A DNA stretch of 64,000 nt, taken from NCBI RefSeq assembly GCF_001708445.1, contig NZ_CP015637.1, positions 2,667,001 to 2,731,000 on the forward strand, in the 5' to 3' direction. A program made the position numbers and the translations under genes. Positions 18,503 to 26,033 of the stretch are shown here, in pieces (position 1 is the stretch's first letter; each line of letters begins with the position of its first letter). Below the pieces are notes generated by a model. That model saw only the letters and a list, made by a program, of their open reading frames with translations, had not been told where the DNA came from and made no database searches. Origin of the DNA: Pseudomonas fluorescens. GTDB taxonomy: Bacteria; Pseudomonadota; Gammaproteobacteria; Pseudomonadales; Pseudomonadaceae.

Positions 18503-18532
18503 GACAACCTTGGTAGTCAGGTTGTCAGACAA
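18503..18532. promoter_or_regulatory. Operator cluster in front of the FCD regulator gene
   Basis: Two overlapping dyads lie within the 35 bases before the start codon: GACAACC, ten bases, GGTTGTC (18503-18526), and TTGTCAGACAA (18522-18532). The TCAGGTTGTCAGAC portion is identical to the element in front of lhgO. A regulator bound here would cover the ribosome site region. Confidence 0.65.
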
Positions 18533-18546
18533 TAGTCGTTACGATT

Positions 18547-19752
18547 TTATCTTGTCAACAGGTGAGCGCGGTCGACACCGCGCCACCCTGCAATCGCACA
18601 GGCCAGCAGCATGAGGCCGGCGGCGACGAAAAAGGTCGCATGCAGGCCCTCCGTCACCGATTGCACGGTCCCATGGACAACGTCGGGGGTCGCCCGCGCG
18701 AATACCGCGCCCAGGGCCGAGGCACCGAAGATCAGCCCGAGGTTGCGTGACAGGTTGAGCAGGCCCGAGACCGTACCGCGGCGCGCGCTTTCCACACCGC
18801 TCATCACCGCTGTGTTGTTGGCGGCCTGGAACAGGCTGTAGCCCGCCGTCAAAATCACCAGTGAGCCCAGGTAGGCGACCAGCCCCGACGCCAGTGACAG
18901 CAGCAGGGCGCCACCGAGCAGAGTGCCCAGCCCCGCGAGCGTCATGCGCTGGCTGCCCAGGCGGTCGGTGAGTTGGCCTGCCGGTACACCGGTGAGCGCT
19001 GCGACACAGGGGCCGACGGCCATGGCCAGGCCCATCCACTCAGGGGCCAGCCCCAGGCCAAGGGACAGGTAAAAAGGGCCGACCACAAAGGTCGCCATGA
19101 TCACCGCGGCGACCAACGCACTCATCGCCAGGCCGGCACACAACGCCCCGGCTTTCAATGACGACCCTGCGCTGGCGGCTGGGCGCGCCCGTTGCTGATC
19201 AGCCGGCAAGTAGCGCCAGGCGAGGGCGGCCGTCAGTAATCCCAGGGGCGCACCCACCAGGAACAGGGCCTGCCAGCCCCACACGCTGAGCAACATGCCG
19301 CCAACGCTGGGGCCCATGGCCGTGCCCACCGCCGACATCGTGCCGAGCAAACCCATCGCGCGTCCGGTGCGTTCCGCGGGCACCGTATCGCCGACCAGGC
19401 CCAGGGTCATCGCCATCATGATCGCCGCGCCCAGCCCCTGCGCGACCCGCGCGGCAATCAACCCATGCAGGTCGGGCGCGACACCGCACAACCCGCAGGC
19501 GAGCGCAAACAACAATAACCCAGCGAGCAACAACCGCTTGCGGCCCAGGCGATCGCCCAGGCGTCCGGCGCTGACAATCACCGCGGTGATCGCCATCAGG
19601 TAGGCCAGCACCACCCATTGCACGGCATGGAATGACGCATCGAATGTTTGCGCCAGGCGCGGCAGGCCGACATTGGCAATGCTGGTGCCAAGGGACGCGA
19701 GCAACATGGACAGGGACAGGCTGGTAAGACCGCCACGTGAGGAAGTGTGCAT
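18547..19752 (-). CDS. MFS multidrug-type exporter
   Basis: 401 residues with 12 membrane segments. GRLGDRLGRKRLLLAG marks loop 2-3, and RVAQGLGAAIMMAMTLGLVGDTVP plus GTAMGPSVGGMLL give the drug:H+ antiporter motif C, indicating export. The ligand is unknown. The start at 19752 (MHTSSRGG) has AAGGAA six bases upstream; the longer reading from 19776 lacks a ribosome site. It is divergent from a LysR gene 112 bases away, the standard arrangement for a regulator controlling an efflux pump. Confidence 0.87.
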   Translation of the reverse strand: MHTSSRGGLTSLSLSMLLASLGTSIANVGLPRLAQTFDASFHAVQWVVLAYLMAITAVIVSAGRLGDRLGRKRLLLAGLLLFALACGLCGVAPDLHGLIAARVAQGLGAAIMMAMTLGLVGDTVPAERTGRAMGLLGTMSAVGTAMGPSVGGMLLSVWGWQALFLVGAPLGLLTAALAWRYLPADQQRARPAASAGSSLKAGALCAGLAMSALVAAVIMATFVVGPFYLSLGLGLAPEWMGLAMAVGPCVAALTGVPAGQLTDRLGSQRMTLAGLGTLLGGALLLSLASGLVAYLGSLVILTAGYSLFQAANNTAVMSGVESARRGTVSGLLNLSRNLGLIFGASALGAVFARATPDVVHGTVQSVTEGLHATFFVAAGLMLLACAIAGWRGVDRAHLLTR

Positions 19753-19864
19753 GGGAGATTCCTTGAATGAACGCAACTGTCACAAATCTACGGCGTGGCC
19801 TAACATGGCGGAAGACGCATGAGTTGCACTGAATACCTGCGTCAAACGCCTGATAGGAGCGCTG

Positions 19865-20767
19865 ATGCCCGACCTCAACTTGCTGGTCACCCTGGATGTG
19901 CTGCTGGCCGAAGGCAGCGTCGCCCGCGCGGCCCAACGCCTGGGCCTGAGCCCTTCGGCCATGAGCCGCGCCTTGGCGCGCCTGCGGCAAACCACGGGAG
20001 ACCCGTTGCTGGTCCGCGCGGGCCGAAGCCTGGTGCCGACGCCACGGGCGCTGGAGTTGCGTGAACAGGTCGGCCGCCTGGTGCAGGATGCCCAGGCCGT
20101 GTTGCGCCCCGTGCAATCCCTGGACATGGGCCAGGTGACACGTACGTTTACCTTGCGCACCAGCGAGGAGTTTGTTGAAAGCTTTGGCCCGGCGCTGCTG
20201 GCCCGTCTCGATCAGCAAGCCCCGGGTGTGCGCCTGCGCTTCGTCAACAAGACCGATAAAGACAACCTCTTGCTGCGCGAAGGCAGCGTCGACCTGGAAA
20301 CCGGTGTGGTCGACCCCACCGCCAGCCCCGAAGTGCTGACCCAGGCGCTGTTTCGCGATCGCTTGATCGGCGTGGTGCGCAGCGGTCATGCCCTCAGTCA
20401 GGGCGACGTCAGCGCCGCACGTTTTGCCCAGGGCCGCCATGTGTATGTGTCCCGGCGCGGTCAGGCGCGCGGCCAGATCGACGATGCCCTCGAAGCGCTG
20501 GGCCTGGCTCGGCAGATCACCAGCATCGTCGCCGGTTTTTCCACCGCGATTGCCCTGGCCCGCAGCACCGACCTGATCGCCGCCGTTCCCGAGCGCTACA
20601 CCGCCGACCGGCGCGACCTGTTCTGTTTCCCACTGCCACTGGCGCTGCCGACGTTCACTGTCGCGATGCTCTGGCACCCCCGCCTGGACGCCGACCTGGC
20701 CCATCGCTGGTTGCGCAGCTGTTTGCGCGAGGTGTGTGCCCAGCAGGTACAATCCGCGCTGCCTTGA
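19865..20767 (+). CDS. LysR-family transcriptional regulator
   Basis: 300 residues. The HTH is LDVLLAEGSVARAAQRLGLSPSAMSRALARLRQTTGDPLLVR (about 9-52), followed by a LysR substrate-binding domain (TFTLRTSEEFVESFGPALLARL onward). The ATG has AGGAG five bases upstream. Divergent from the MFS exporter at 18547-19752, which is its most likely target. The effector cannot be read from sequence. Confidence 0.9.
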   Translation: MPDLNLLVTLDVLLAEGSVARAAQRLGLSPSAMSRALARLRQTTGDPLLVRAGRSLVPTPRALELREQVGRLVQDAQAVLRPVQSLDMGQVTRTFTLRTSEEFVESFGPALLARLDQQAPGVRLRFVNKTDKDNLLLREGSVDLETGVVDPTASPEVLTQALFRDRLIGVVRSGHALSQGDVSAARFAQGRHVYVSRRGQARGQIDDALEALGLARQITSIVAGFSTAIALARSTDLIAAVPERYTADRRDLFCFPLPLALPTFTVAMLWHPRLDADLAHRWLRSCLREVCAQQVQSALP

Positions 20768-20787
20768 CGTGAAACCCAGGAATTTGC

Positions 20788-21453
20788 ATGTTCAGCCTTA
20801 CCCGCTACACCGCGCCGTGCCCCGAGCCGATCAACAGCCAGATCCTGCAGATGGTGGTGGACAACCTCACCGACATCAGCAGTGTGGCACTGCCGCCGAG
20901 CAACCTGCTCTACACCATCTACCAGTACGCCATTGGCTTTGAGGTGCACCTGTACCTGGAAGCGTTGGGTGGATCGAAGGGGATTGCGGTCGAGCTGGTC
21001 GTGGCGATGGAAGACGAACAGGTGATTGGCTTTTGCCTGTATTTACCGATGAAAGATGACCCTCAAGCGTGTGGTATCGCGTTCATGGCGGTGCAAGCCG
21101 GTTTTCGGCGCCAGGGCGTGGCGCGCGGAATGCTTCAGGACGTGCTGGCGCGCTATCCCCATGCCGAACTGGCATGTGCGGTGGAGAAGGTACCGGTGTT
21201 CGAAGCCATGGGTTTTCAAGTGCGAGCCGCGCGTGACACCCAGGTGCTGATGAACACCCGCGGCTACGCCAGCGATGGGCTGATGGGCGTGCTGGATGTA
21301 GCGTCTATCTACAGCTCGCTGGAGGTGCGGCAGATCCATACCTACCTGCTGCAAAAGCACGGCAAGCGCGCGATGGTGGATGCCGAGAAACAGCGCGATC
21401 GGCACCTGGATCAACTGGCGCGCAAGGTCCAGTTGTTTGTTGCGGGGCGCTAG
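20788..21453 (+). CDS. GNAT-family N-acetyltransferase
   Basis: 221 residues with the GNAT core in the middle: VIGFCLYLPMKDDPQACGIAFMAV (beta4) and GFRRQGVARGMLQDVLARYP (motif A, R/Q-x-x-G-x-G/A near 107-113). The ends of the protein are family-specific and the substrate is unknown. The start has AGGAA five bases upstream; the gene begins 20 bases after the LysR stop and may be co-transcribed with it. An intrinsic terminator overlaps its stop codon. Confidence 0.85.
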   Translation: MFSLTRYTAPCPEPINSQILQMVVDNLTDISSVALPPSNLLYTIYQYAIGFEVHLYLEALGGSKGIAVELVVAMEDEQVIGFCLYLPMKDDPQACGIAFMAVQAGFRRQGVARGMLQDVLARYPHAELACAVEKVPVFEAMGFQVRAARDTQVLMNTRGYASDGLMGVLDVASIYSSLEVRQIHTYLLQKHGKRAMVDAEKQRDRHLDQLARKVQLFVAGR

Positions 21454-21477
21454 CCTGGGCCGGGTTGGCTTTTTTTT
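21451..21477 (+). terminator. Intrinsic terminator of the GNAT gene
   Basis: AGCC ... GGCT closes a short GC-rich hairpin directly after the stop, followed by eight T. It runs straight into a fragment of a REP arm (GTGGCGAGCGGG, from 21478). Confidence 0.6.
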
Positions 21478-21506
21478 GTGGCGAGCGGGTTTGCGCTAAT
21501 GCCGTT

Positions 21507-21647
21507 CAGTTAAGCGTACATCGCCTTCTTTCTGTAGGAGCGAGCTTGCTCGCGAAGAACCTCAACGATAACGCGTGTTTCCTGAATCAACGCGGCGCCT
21601 GTGAGTTCTTCGCGAGCAAGCTCGCTCCTACAAAAAAGCCTTAACTG
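21507..21647. repeat. REPIN with extended terminal inverted repeats, at the 5' end of nrdB
   Basis: The inner unit 21533-21632 (100 bases) has two inverted REP arms: TGTAGGAGCGAGCTTGCTCG at one end and its complement at the other, around a ~45-base spacer. Outside these lies a second, outer inverted pair, CAGTTAAG (21507-21514) and CTTAACTG (21640-21647). The right half with its outer flank, 77 bases (21571-21647), recurs identically inverted at 38386-38462. REPINs are non-autonomous elements thought to be moved by RAYT transposases; no RAYT gene is in the window. Confidence 0.9.
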
Positions 21648-21657
21648 CGAAGCCAAC

Positions 21658-22821
21658 ATGGACCGCCTCGACGGTGCCGGCGCCGCTGCCGCCATCGAAG
21701 CCCGCGCCGTCACCGCCAGTGACTCCGCCGCCATCGTGCGCGCCAAGGCGGCCCTGGACAAACTCGACGTCGCCGAAGGCCTCGCCGAACTCGAAGGCGC
21801 TTCCGCCCGCGTCGCCGTTGACGAAAAACGCATGATCAACTGCCGCGCCGACCTCAACCAACTCGTGCCCTTCAAGTACGACTGGGCCTGGCAGAAGTAC
21901 CTCGACGGCTGCGCCAACCACTGGATGCCGCAAGAGGTCAACATGACCGCCGACATCGCCCTGTGGAAAAACCCCGAAGGCCTGACCGACGACGAGCGCC
22001 GCATCGTCATGCGCAACCTCGGCTTCTTCTCCACTGCCGATTCGTTGGTCGCGAACAACCTGGTCCTGGCCGTGTACCGCCTGATCACCAACCCGGAGTG
22101 CCGCCAGTACATCCTGCGCCAGGCCTTCGAAGAAGCGATCCACACCCACGCTTACCAGTACTGCATCGAATCGTTGGCCATGGATGAAGGCGAGATCTTC
22201 AACATGTACCACGAGATCCCATCGGTGGCGAAAAAAGCCGCCTGGGGCCTGAAGTACACCCGTTCGATCTCCGATCCGAAGTTCGAAACCGGCACCGTCG
22301 ACACCGACAAGGAACTGCTGCGCAACCTGGTCGCCTACTACTGCGTGCTGGAAGGCATCTTCTTCTACTGCGGCTTCACCCAGATCCTGTCCATGGGCCG
22401 CCGCAACAAAATGACCGGCGTCGCCGAGCAGTTCCAATACATCCTGCGCGACGAGTCGATGCACCTGAACTTCGGTATCGATGTGATCAACCAGATCAAA
22501 ATCGAAAACCCACATTTGTGGGATGCCGAGATGAAGGAAGAAGCGACCCAGATGATCCTGCAAGGGACGCAGCTGGAGATCGAATATGCGCGCGATACCA
22601 TGCCGCGCGGTGTGCTGGGTATGAACGCGGCGATGATGGAGGATTACCTCAAGTTCATCGCTAACCGTCGCCTGTCGCAGATTGGTTTGAAGGAAGAGTA
22701 TCCAGGGACCACTAACCCGTTCCCGTGGATGAGCGAGATCATGGACTTGAAGAAAGAGAAGAATTTCTTTGAGACCCGGGTAATCGAGTACCAGACCGGC
22801 GGCGCGCTGAGCTGGGACTAA
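21658..22821 (+). CDS. nrdB: Class Ia ribonucleotide reductase beta subunit NrdB, N-terminus altered by a REPIN
   Basis: 387 residues from the ATG at 21658; a GTG at 21601, inside the REPIN, would give 406. The body is canonical: [43 protein letters not shown] (radical Tyr region with iron ligands), [12 protein letters not shown], and the C-terminal [10 protein letters not shown] tail that docks on NrdA. Pseudomonas NrdB, as I know it, begins MLSWDEFDKE and reaches the [11 protein letters not shown] stretch after about 30 residues. Here that segment is missing and the REPIN unit abuts the EAN codons at 21648. Only a weak GAAG precedes the ATG. nrdA is not adjacent. The catalytic fold starts well downstream, so function may be kept. 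Confidence 0.85.
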   Translation: MDRLDGAGAAAAIEARAVTASDSAAIVRAKAALDKLDVAEGLAELEGASARVAVDEKRMINCRADLNQLVPFKYDWAWQKYLDGCANHWMPQEVNMTADIALWKNPEGLTDDERRIVMRNLGFFSTADSLVANNLVLAVYRLITNPECRQYILRQAFEEAIHTHAYQYCIESLAMDEGEIFNMYHEIPSVAKKAAWGLKYTRSISDPKFETGTVDTDKELLRNLVAYYCVLEGIFFYCGFTQILSMGRRNKMTGVAEQFQYILRDESMHLNFGIDVINQIKIENPHLWDAEMKEEATQMILQGTQLEIEYARDTMPRGVLGMNAAMMEDYLKFIANRRLSQIGLKEEYPGTTNPFPWMSEIMDLKKEKNFFETRVIEYQTGGALSWD

Positions 22822-22869
22822 GCCCTACCCTGGGCCATGTTCAACTTGACGGAAACGCTGTCAAGAACC

Positions 22870-22904
22870 GTGAAATGTCGTACTCCAGTGGTGCGACATT
22901 TCAC
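22870..22904. terminator. Strong hairpin between nrdB and the convergent receiver gene
   Basis: GTGAAATGTCG (22870-22880) and CGACATTTCAC (22894-22904) form a perfect 11-bp stem with a 13-base loop. It overlaps the stop codon of the receiver gene on the minus strand. No clear T-run follows, so it may protect mRNA ends rather than terminate by itself. Confidence 0.55.
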
Positions 22905-23323
22905 GCCAGGCTGTCGCGGTTACGAAGCGCATTCTGCATCTCGAGAGCCTGGTCGAGCGTGCGCTGCAGCTCGTCATCATTCCAGGGTTTGCTGATATAG
23001 CGGTAAACGTACCCATCGCTGATTGCCTGAGTAATCATGCTCATGTCGGCATAGCCGGTGAGCAGGATATTCACGCATTCTGGATTGCGCCTATACACCT
23101 CGCGGAGCAGAGTCGGACCGTCCATCAACGGCATGCGCGCATCGCAAACGATCAAGTCGATAGAGTGCTGTTCGAAAAGACTCAGTGCCTGCGCGCCATT
23201 AGTCGCCAACAGCAAGTCATAAGGTTTGCCACGCAACAGGCGCCGGAGGCTGTTGAGGATACTTTCTTCATCATCCACCAGCATGACGGTGTAGCGTTTT
23301 ACGCAGGAAGTGGGGGCGTTCAT
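22901..23323 (-). CDS. Stand-alone receiver-domain response regulator
   Basis: 140 residues: one REC domain with VMLVDDEES, the phospho-acceptor in LIVCDARMPLMDG, ILLTGYAD, and the YRYISKPWNDDEL end that resembles the receivers of RpfG-type proteins, but with no output domain. It is the last gene of a four-gene minus-strand operon (receiver, CheC, kinase, receiver), starting three bases after the kinase stop with AAGGA before the ATG. It is probably phosphorylated by that kinase and acts through protein contacts. Confidence 0.88.
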   Translation of the reverse strand: MNAPTSCVKRYTVMLVDDEESILNSLRRLLRGKPYDLLLATNGAQALSLFEQHSIDLIVCDARMPLMDGPTLLREVYRRNPECVNILLTGYADMSMITQAISDGYVYRYISKPWNDDELQRTLDQALEMQNALRNRDSLA

Positions 23324-23325
23324 GA

Positions 23326-24654
23326 TCAGCGTCCTTCGGCGGCAGAAGTAGCGAGGGCCTGCACCTGGGGCTGGCGTAATGGTAACCACGCCCGGAAGCA
23401 ACTTCCCCTACCCGGCTCACTCTCGACGGTGAGCCGTCCATGGTGCTTGACGATGATGCTATACGACAACGACAGGCCCAGGCCCGAGCCCATGCCCACC
23501 GGCTTGGTGGTGAAGAACGGTTCGAATATCCGGTTCTGGATCTCAAGGGGGATACCATGGCCGTTGTCGGCGATCTCAACGAACACACCGCCGTCCTCCC
23601 TGCCACTCCTGATGGTGATTTGGCCGTCGGCACCCACAGCATGGCTTGCGTTGATGAGCAAGTTCAGAAAGACCTGATTGATCTGTGAGCCCATGCATTC
23701 AATAGGCTCGATATCGCCGTAGCACTTGATCACCTGGGCCTTGAACTTGATCTCGTTCCAGATAACGTTAAGGGTGCTATCGAGCCCTTTGTGCAGATCG
23801 GCCAACTGCCATTCATAACTGTCGACATGGGAGAACTCACGCAGGTCCTTGACGATGCGAGTGACCCGGTCGAGACCGTCGACCGATTCCACAAGCAACT
23901 CGTCGATGTCCTGACGCATGAAGTCGTAATCCACCTTGTCACGCATCGCCGCCAGCTCGGGATGAGCATCGGCATGGCTTTCGTCACTCGCCTGCTCATA
24001 AGCCTCGAGCAGCGCGAAAATGTCCACGAGGTAACGACGCAGGCTGTTGACGTTGGAGCAGACAAAGCCGATCGGGTTATTGATCTCGTGGGCCACCCCC
24101 GCAGCCAGTTGCCCTATCGCCGCCATCTTCTCGGACTGCAGCAACTGCGCCTGCGCATCTTCGAGCCGCGCGATCAGCAGCGCCTGGGCGCCCTTTTCCT
24201 CTTCCAGCAGCTTGTTCAGGTGCGTCAGCTCGAGTTGACGGGCAGCGGTGTCGGTCGTATCACTGATGGCTAAGCCCACGCCCAGGCTGCTGCCATCGGC
24301 GTCTTGCACCGGGAAGAAAGTGCAATTCTGGTACATGTGCCGAACCAGTCCACTGATGGGCCGGGTGCTTTCGAAATTGAACAGGTGCGGCCGTTGCTGC
24401 CACGAAGTGAAAGCAAAGTTTTGCAGCGTGAGGACGCTGTTGATCTTCTGCCGGGTCCAGACCTCCGGTAGCTCAGGAAAGGCTTCGAACAGCGTACGGC
24501 CAACAAGTTCTTCGGCGCTGCGGCCGCTGTTGATGGACATGAAGTGGTTCGAGAACAGCACTTTGCAGTCCTTATCGACGAGCAGCACACCCATGTTGAT
24601 GGCCGTGAGCATCGACTCAAGGGTTTCCCGGGAGATTGCCTTGCTGTCTGTCAT
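23326..24654 (-). CDS. Soluble PAS histidine kinase
   Basis: 442 residues. A PAS domain (about 10-125, AINMGVLLVDKDCKVLFSN) is followed by a coiled coil (LELTHLNKLLEEEKGAQALL), the His of GVAHEINNPIGF, and an HATPase with FLNLLINASHAVG, DNGHGIP and GMGSGLGLSLSYSI. There is no membrane span, so it senses a cytoplasmic signal. The start at 24654 has AAGGGA six bases upstream. It is flanked in the operon by CheC and a single-domain receiver on each side, suggesting a closed phosphorelay with its own phosphatase. Confidence 0.9.
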   Translation of the reverse strand: MTDSKAISRETLESMLTAINMGVLLVDKDCKVLFSNHFMSINSGRSAEELVGRTLFEAFPELPEVWTRQKINSVLTLQNFAFTSWQQRPHLFNFESTRPISGLVRHMYQNCTFFPVQDADGSSLGVGLAISDTTDTAARQLELTHLNKLLEEEKGAQALLIARLEDAQAQLLQSEKMAAIGQLAAGVAHEINNPIGFVCSNVNSLRRYLVDIFALLEAYEQASDESHADAHPELAAMRDKVDYDFMRQDIDELLVESVDGLDRVTRIVKDLREFSHVDSYEWQLADLHKGLDSTLNVIWNEIKFKAQVIKCYGDIEPIECMGSQINQVFLNLLINASHAVGADGQITIRSGREDGGVFVEIADNGHGIPLEIQNRIFEPFFTTKPVGMGSGLGLSLSYSIIVKHHGRLTVESEPGRGSCFRAWLPLRQPQVQALATSAAEGR

Positions 24655-24665
24655 GAGAGGTCCCT

Positions 24666-25277
24666 TCAAAGCTCGTCCAGCAAACGATCAATGGCCCGAA
24701 CGACAACGCCTGCTGTACGTTCAGTGATGCAGATCAGCAAGTCGCAGGAGAATTGATGAGCCTCAACCTCGAAGCGGATTTCCAACACCATCGCAAGGTG
24801 TTCATTCAGGTTCAACTCATCCAGTGCGTTCGCTTCCTGATCCCTGTGGACGAGAATGGATGGCGCGTCATAGCTCACTTGAGTCGCCACCTGTTTTGCC
24901 AGGCCACTGATGCAAGCGCCGGTCAGAATGTTGGTGACATCGAGCATCAGCTCGTCCTGCTGGTCCAGACCGCCGCCCTTGTAGCCCAGCAGTTCGGCCA
25001 GTTCATCTGCCCCCATGCAGCCAAAGCACACGAACACTTCTCCGCGTAACTCCCCGAGGAAAGACTGGCGGGTGACGATCATGAAGCTTCGGCGCAGATG
25101 CTCCGGAATCGCCAGGTTATTCTGTTCCCGGATCAGCGGGTGAATAAAAGGAACCGAAAGCGTGACCATGGTATTGGTCAGCAGGGCCAGTCGCTCGGCC
25201 GCCTGCCCCATGGCGATATTCATCAGTTCCTGCAGGGCATCGCGTTGGTCTTCGGTGAGCTCGGCCAAGGTTTCCAT
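24666..25277 (-). CDS. CheC/CheX-type phosphatase
   Basis: 203 residues in two CheC-like halves. The active-site pattern (E-x-x-N) appears as LQELMNIAMGQAAERLA near residue 18 and again as ELMLDVTNILTGACISGLA near 110. CheC-family proteins dephosphorylate CheY-like receivers. Here it starts inside the stop codon of the upstream receiver (TGATG overlap), so the pair is translationally coupled and that receiver is the likely substrate. No CheA, CheW or receptor genes are nearby, so this is not an ordinary chemotaxis operon. Confidence 0.85.
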   Translation of the reverse strand: METLAELTEDQRDALQELMNIAMGQAAERLALLTNTMVTLSVPFIHPLIREQNNLAIPEHLRRSFMIVTRQSFLGELRGEVFVCFGCMGADELAELLGYKGGGLDQQDELMLDVTNILTGACISGLAKQVATQVSYDAPSILVHRDQEANALDELNLNEHLAMVLEIRFEVEAHQFSCDLLICITERTAGVVVRAIDRLLDEL

Positions 25278-25636
25278 CAAAGCACTCCTATGAGGTGTAA
25301 AGCTTCGAGTAGAGCTTCAGCCGTAACAGGCTTGGCCACAAAGGCAGCGGCGCCCAGGTTGAATACGAGTTGCCTGGCCCGGGGCTGGATGTCTGCGCTG
25401 ATCACGACGACCACCACATTGGCGTCTTCGCGCTTGAGCGCCTCCAGGGTCTGGAAACCGTCCATGACGGGCATGGTGAGGTCGAGAAAAAGCAAATCGA
25501 CCAAGCCCGCGTGATAGGCCTCCATCACCTCGGAGCCGTTACAGGCTTGGCGGACATCTTCGGTCAGTGATTCTGGCAGGGCACGCAAGACCAACTTGCG
25601 GGACATGGATGAGTCATCGGCGATTAGAACTTTCAT
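25277..25636 (-). CDS. Single-domain CheY-like response regulator
   Basis: 119 residues beginning MKVLIADDSSMSRKLVLRAL, with the phospho-acceptor in LLFLDLTMPVMDGFQTLEAL and the conserved Lys in AAFVAKPVTAEALLEAL. No output domain. First gene of the receiver-CheC-kinase-receiver operon and overlapping the CheC gene by one base. It is the expected target of the CheC protein and, by position, of the PAS kinase downstream. The start at 25636 is preferred over an upstream in-frame ATG because family members start here. Confidence 0.9.
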   Translation of the reverse strand: MKVLIADDSSMSRKLVLRALPESLTEDVRQACNGSEVMEAYHAGLVDLLFLDLTMPVMDGFQTLEALKREDANVVVVVISADIQPRARQLVFNLGAAAFVAKPVTAEALLEALHLIGVL

Positions 25637-25822
25637 GGTGCACTCCACATTTATGAAGTGTCCTACGGCTTCAGTCGCGGCCGAAGAAACTACGATTTCT
25701 TTTATTCTTTCAAGCACTCTAGCGTGACAAATAGCAAAGAGCCATCAGGAAATCCTGATATTGCGTGAGTGTTTTGCGATATAGCGTCGGCGATCAGTGA
25801 TCTGGGACGTCCACCTTATATA

Positions 25823-25993
25823 GTGGCGAGCGGGCTTGCCCCGCGTTGGGCTGCGCAGCGGCCCCATTACAGGCGATGTGTTTTTAACTGACACACCGCA
25901 GTGCCCTGGTTTTGGGGGCCGCTGCGCAGCCCCACGCGGGGCAAGCCCGCTCGCCACAGCAAGCCCGCTCGCCACAACAGCCCGCTCGCCACA
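25823..25993. repeat. Second-type REPIN with extra tandem arms
   Basis: Arms GTGGCGAGCGGGCTTGCCCC (from 25823) and their complement (ending 25957) enclose a ~90-base spacer containing GCTGCGCAGCGGCC and its near-complement, so the whole unit folds on itself. After it come two additional partial arms, AAGCCCGCTCGCCAC (25961-25975) and AGCCCGCTCGCCAC (about 25979-25992). A close copy, with extra arms on the other side, lies at 62690-62878. The element fills most of the gap 25637-26033 between the CheC operon promoter and the AceE-like gene. Confidence 0.85.
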
Positions 25994-26033
25994 GGTGACT
26001 GTTTGCTCAGCCTTCCCACTTGCTCTGCGTTGT

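Noticed and set aside
19199..20752. A 517-codon minus-strand frame spanning the LysR and MFS genes
   Set aside because: It crosses two convincing genes in other frames and contains no recognisable domain.
21601..21660. GTG at 21601 as the true nrdB start
   Set aside because: No ribosome site precedes it and the added residues are encoded by the REPIN arm; kept only as an alternative to the ATG at 21658.
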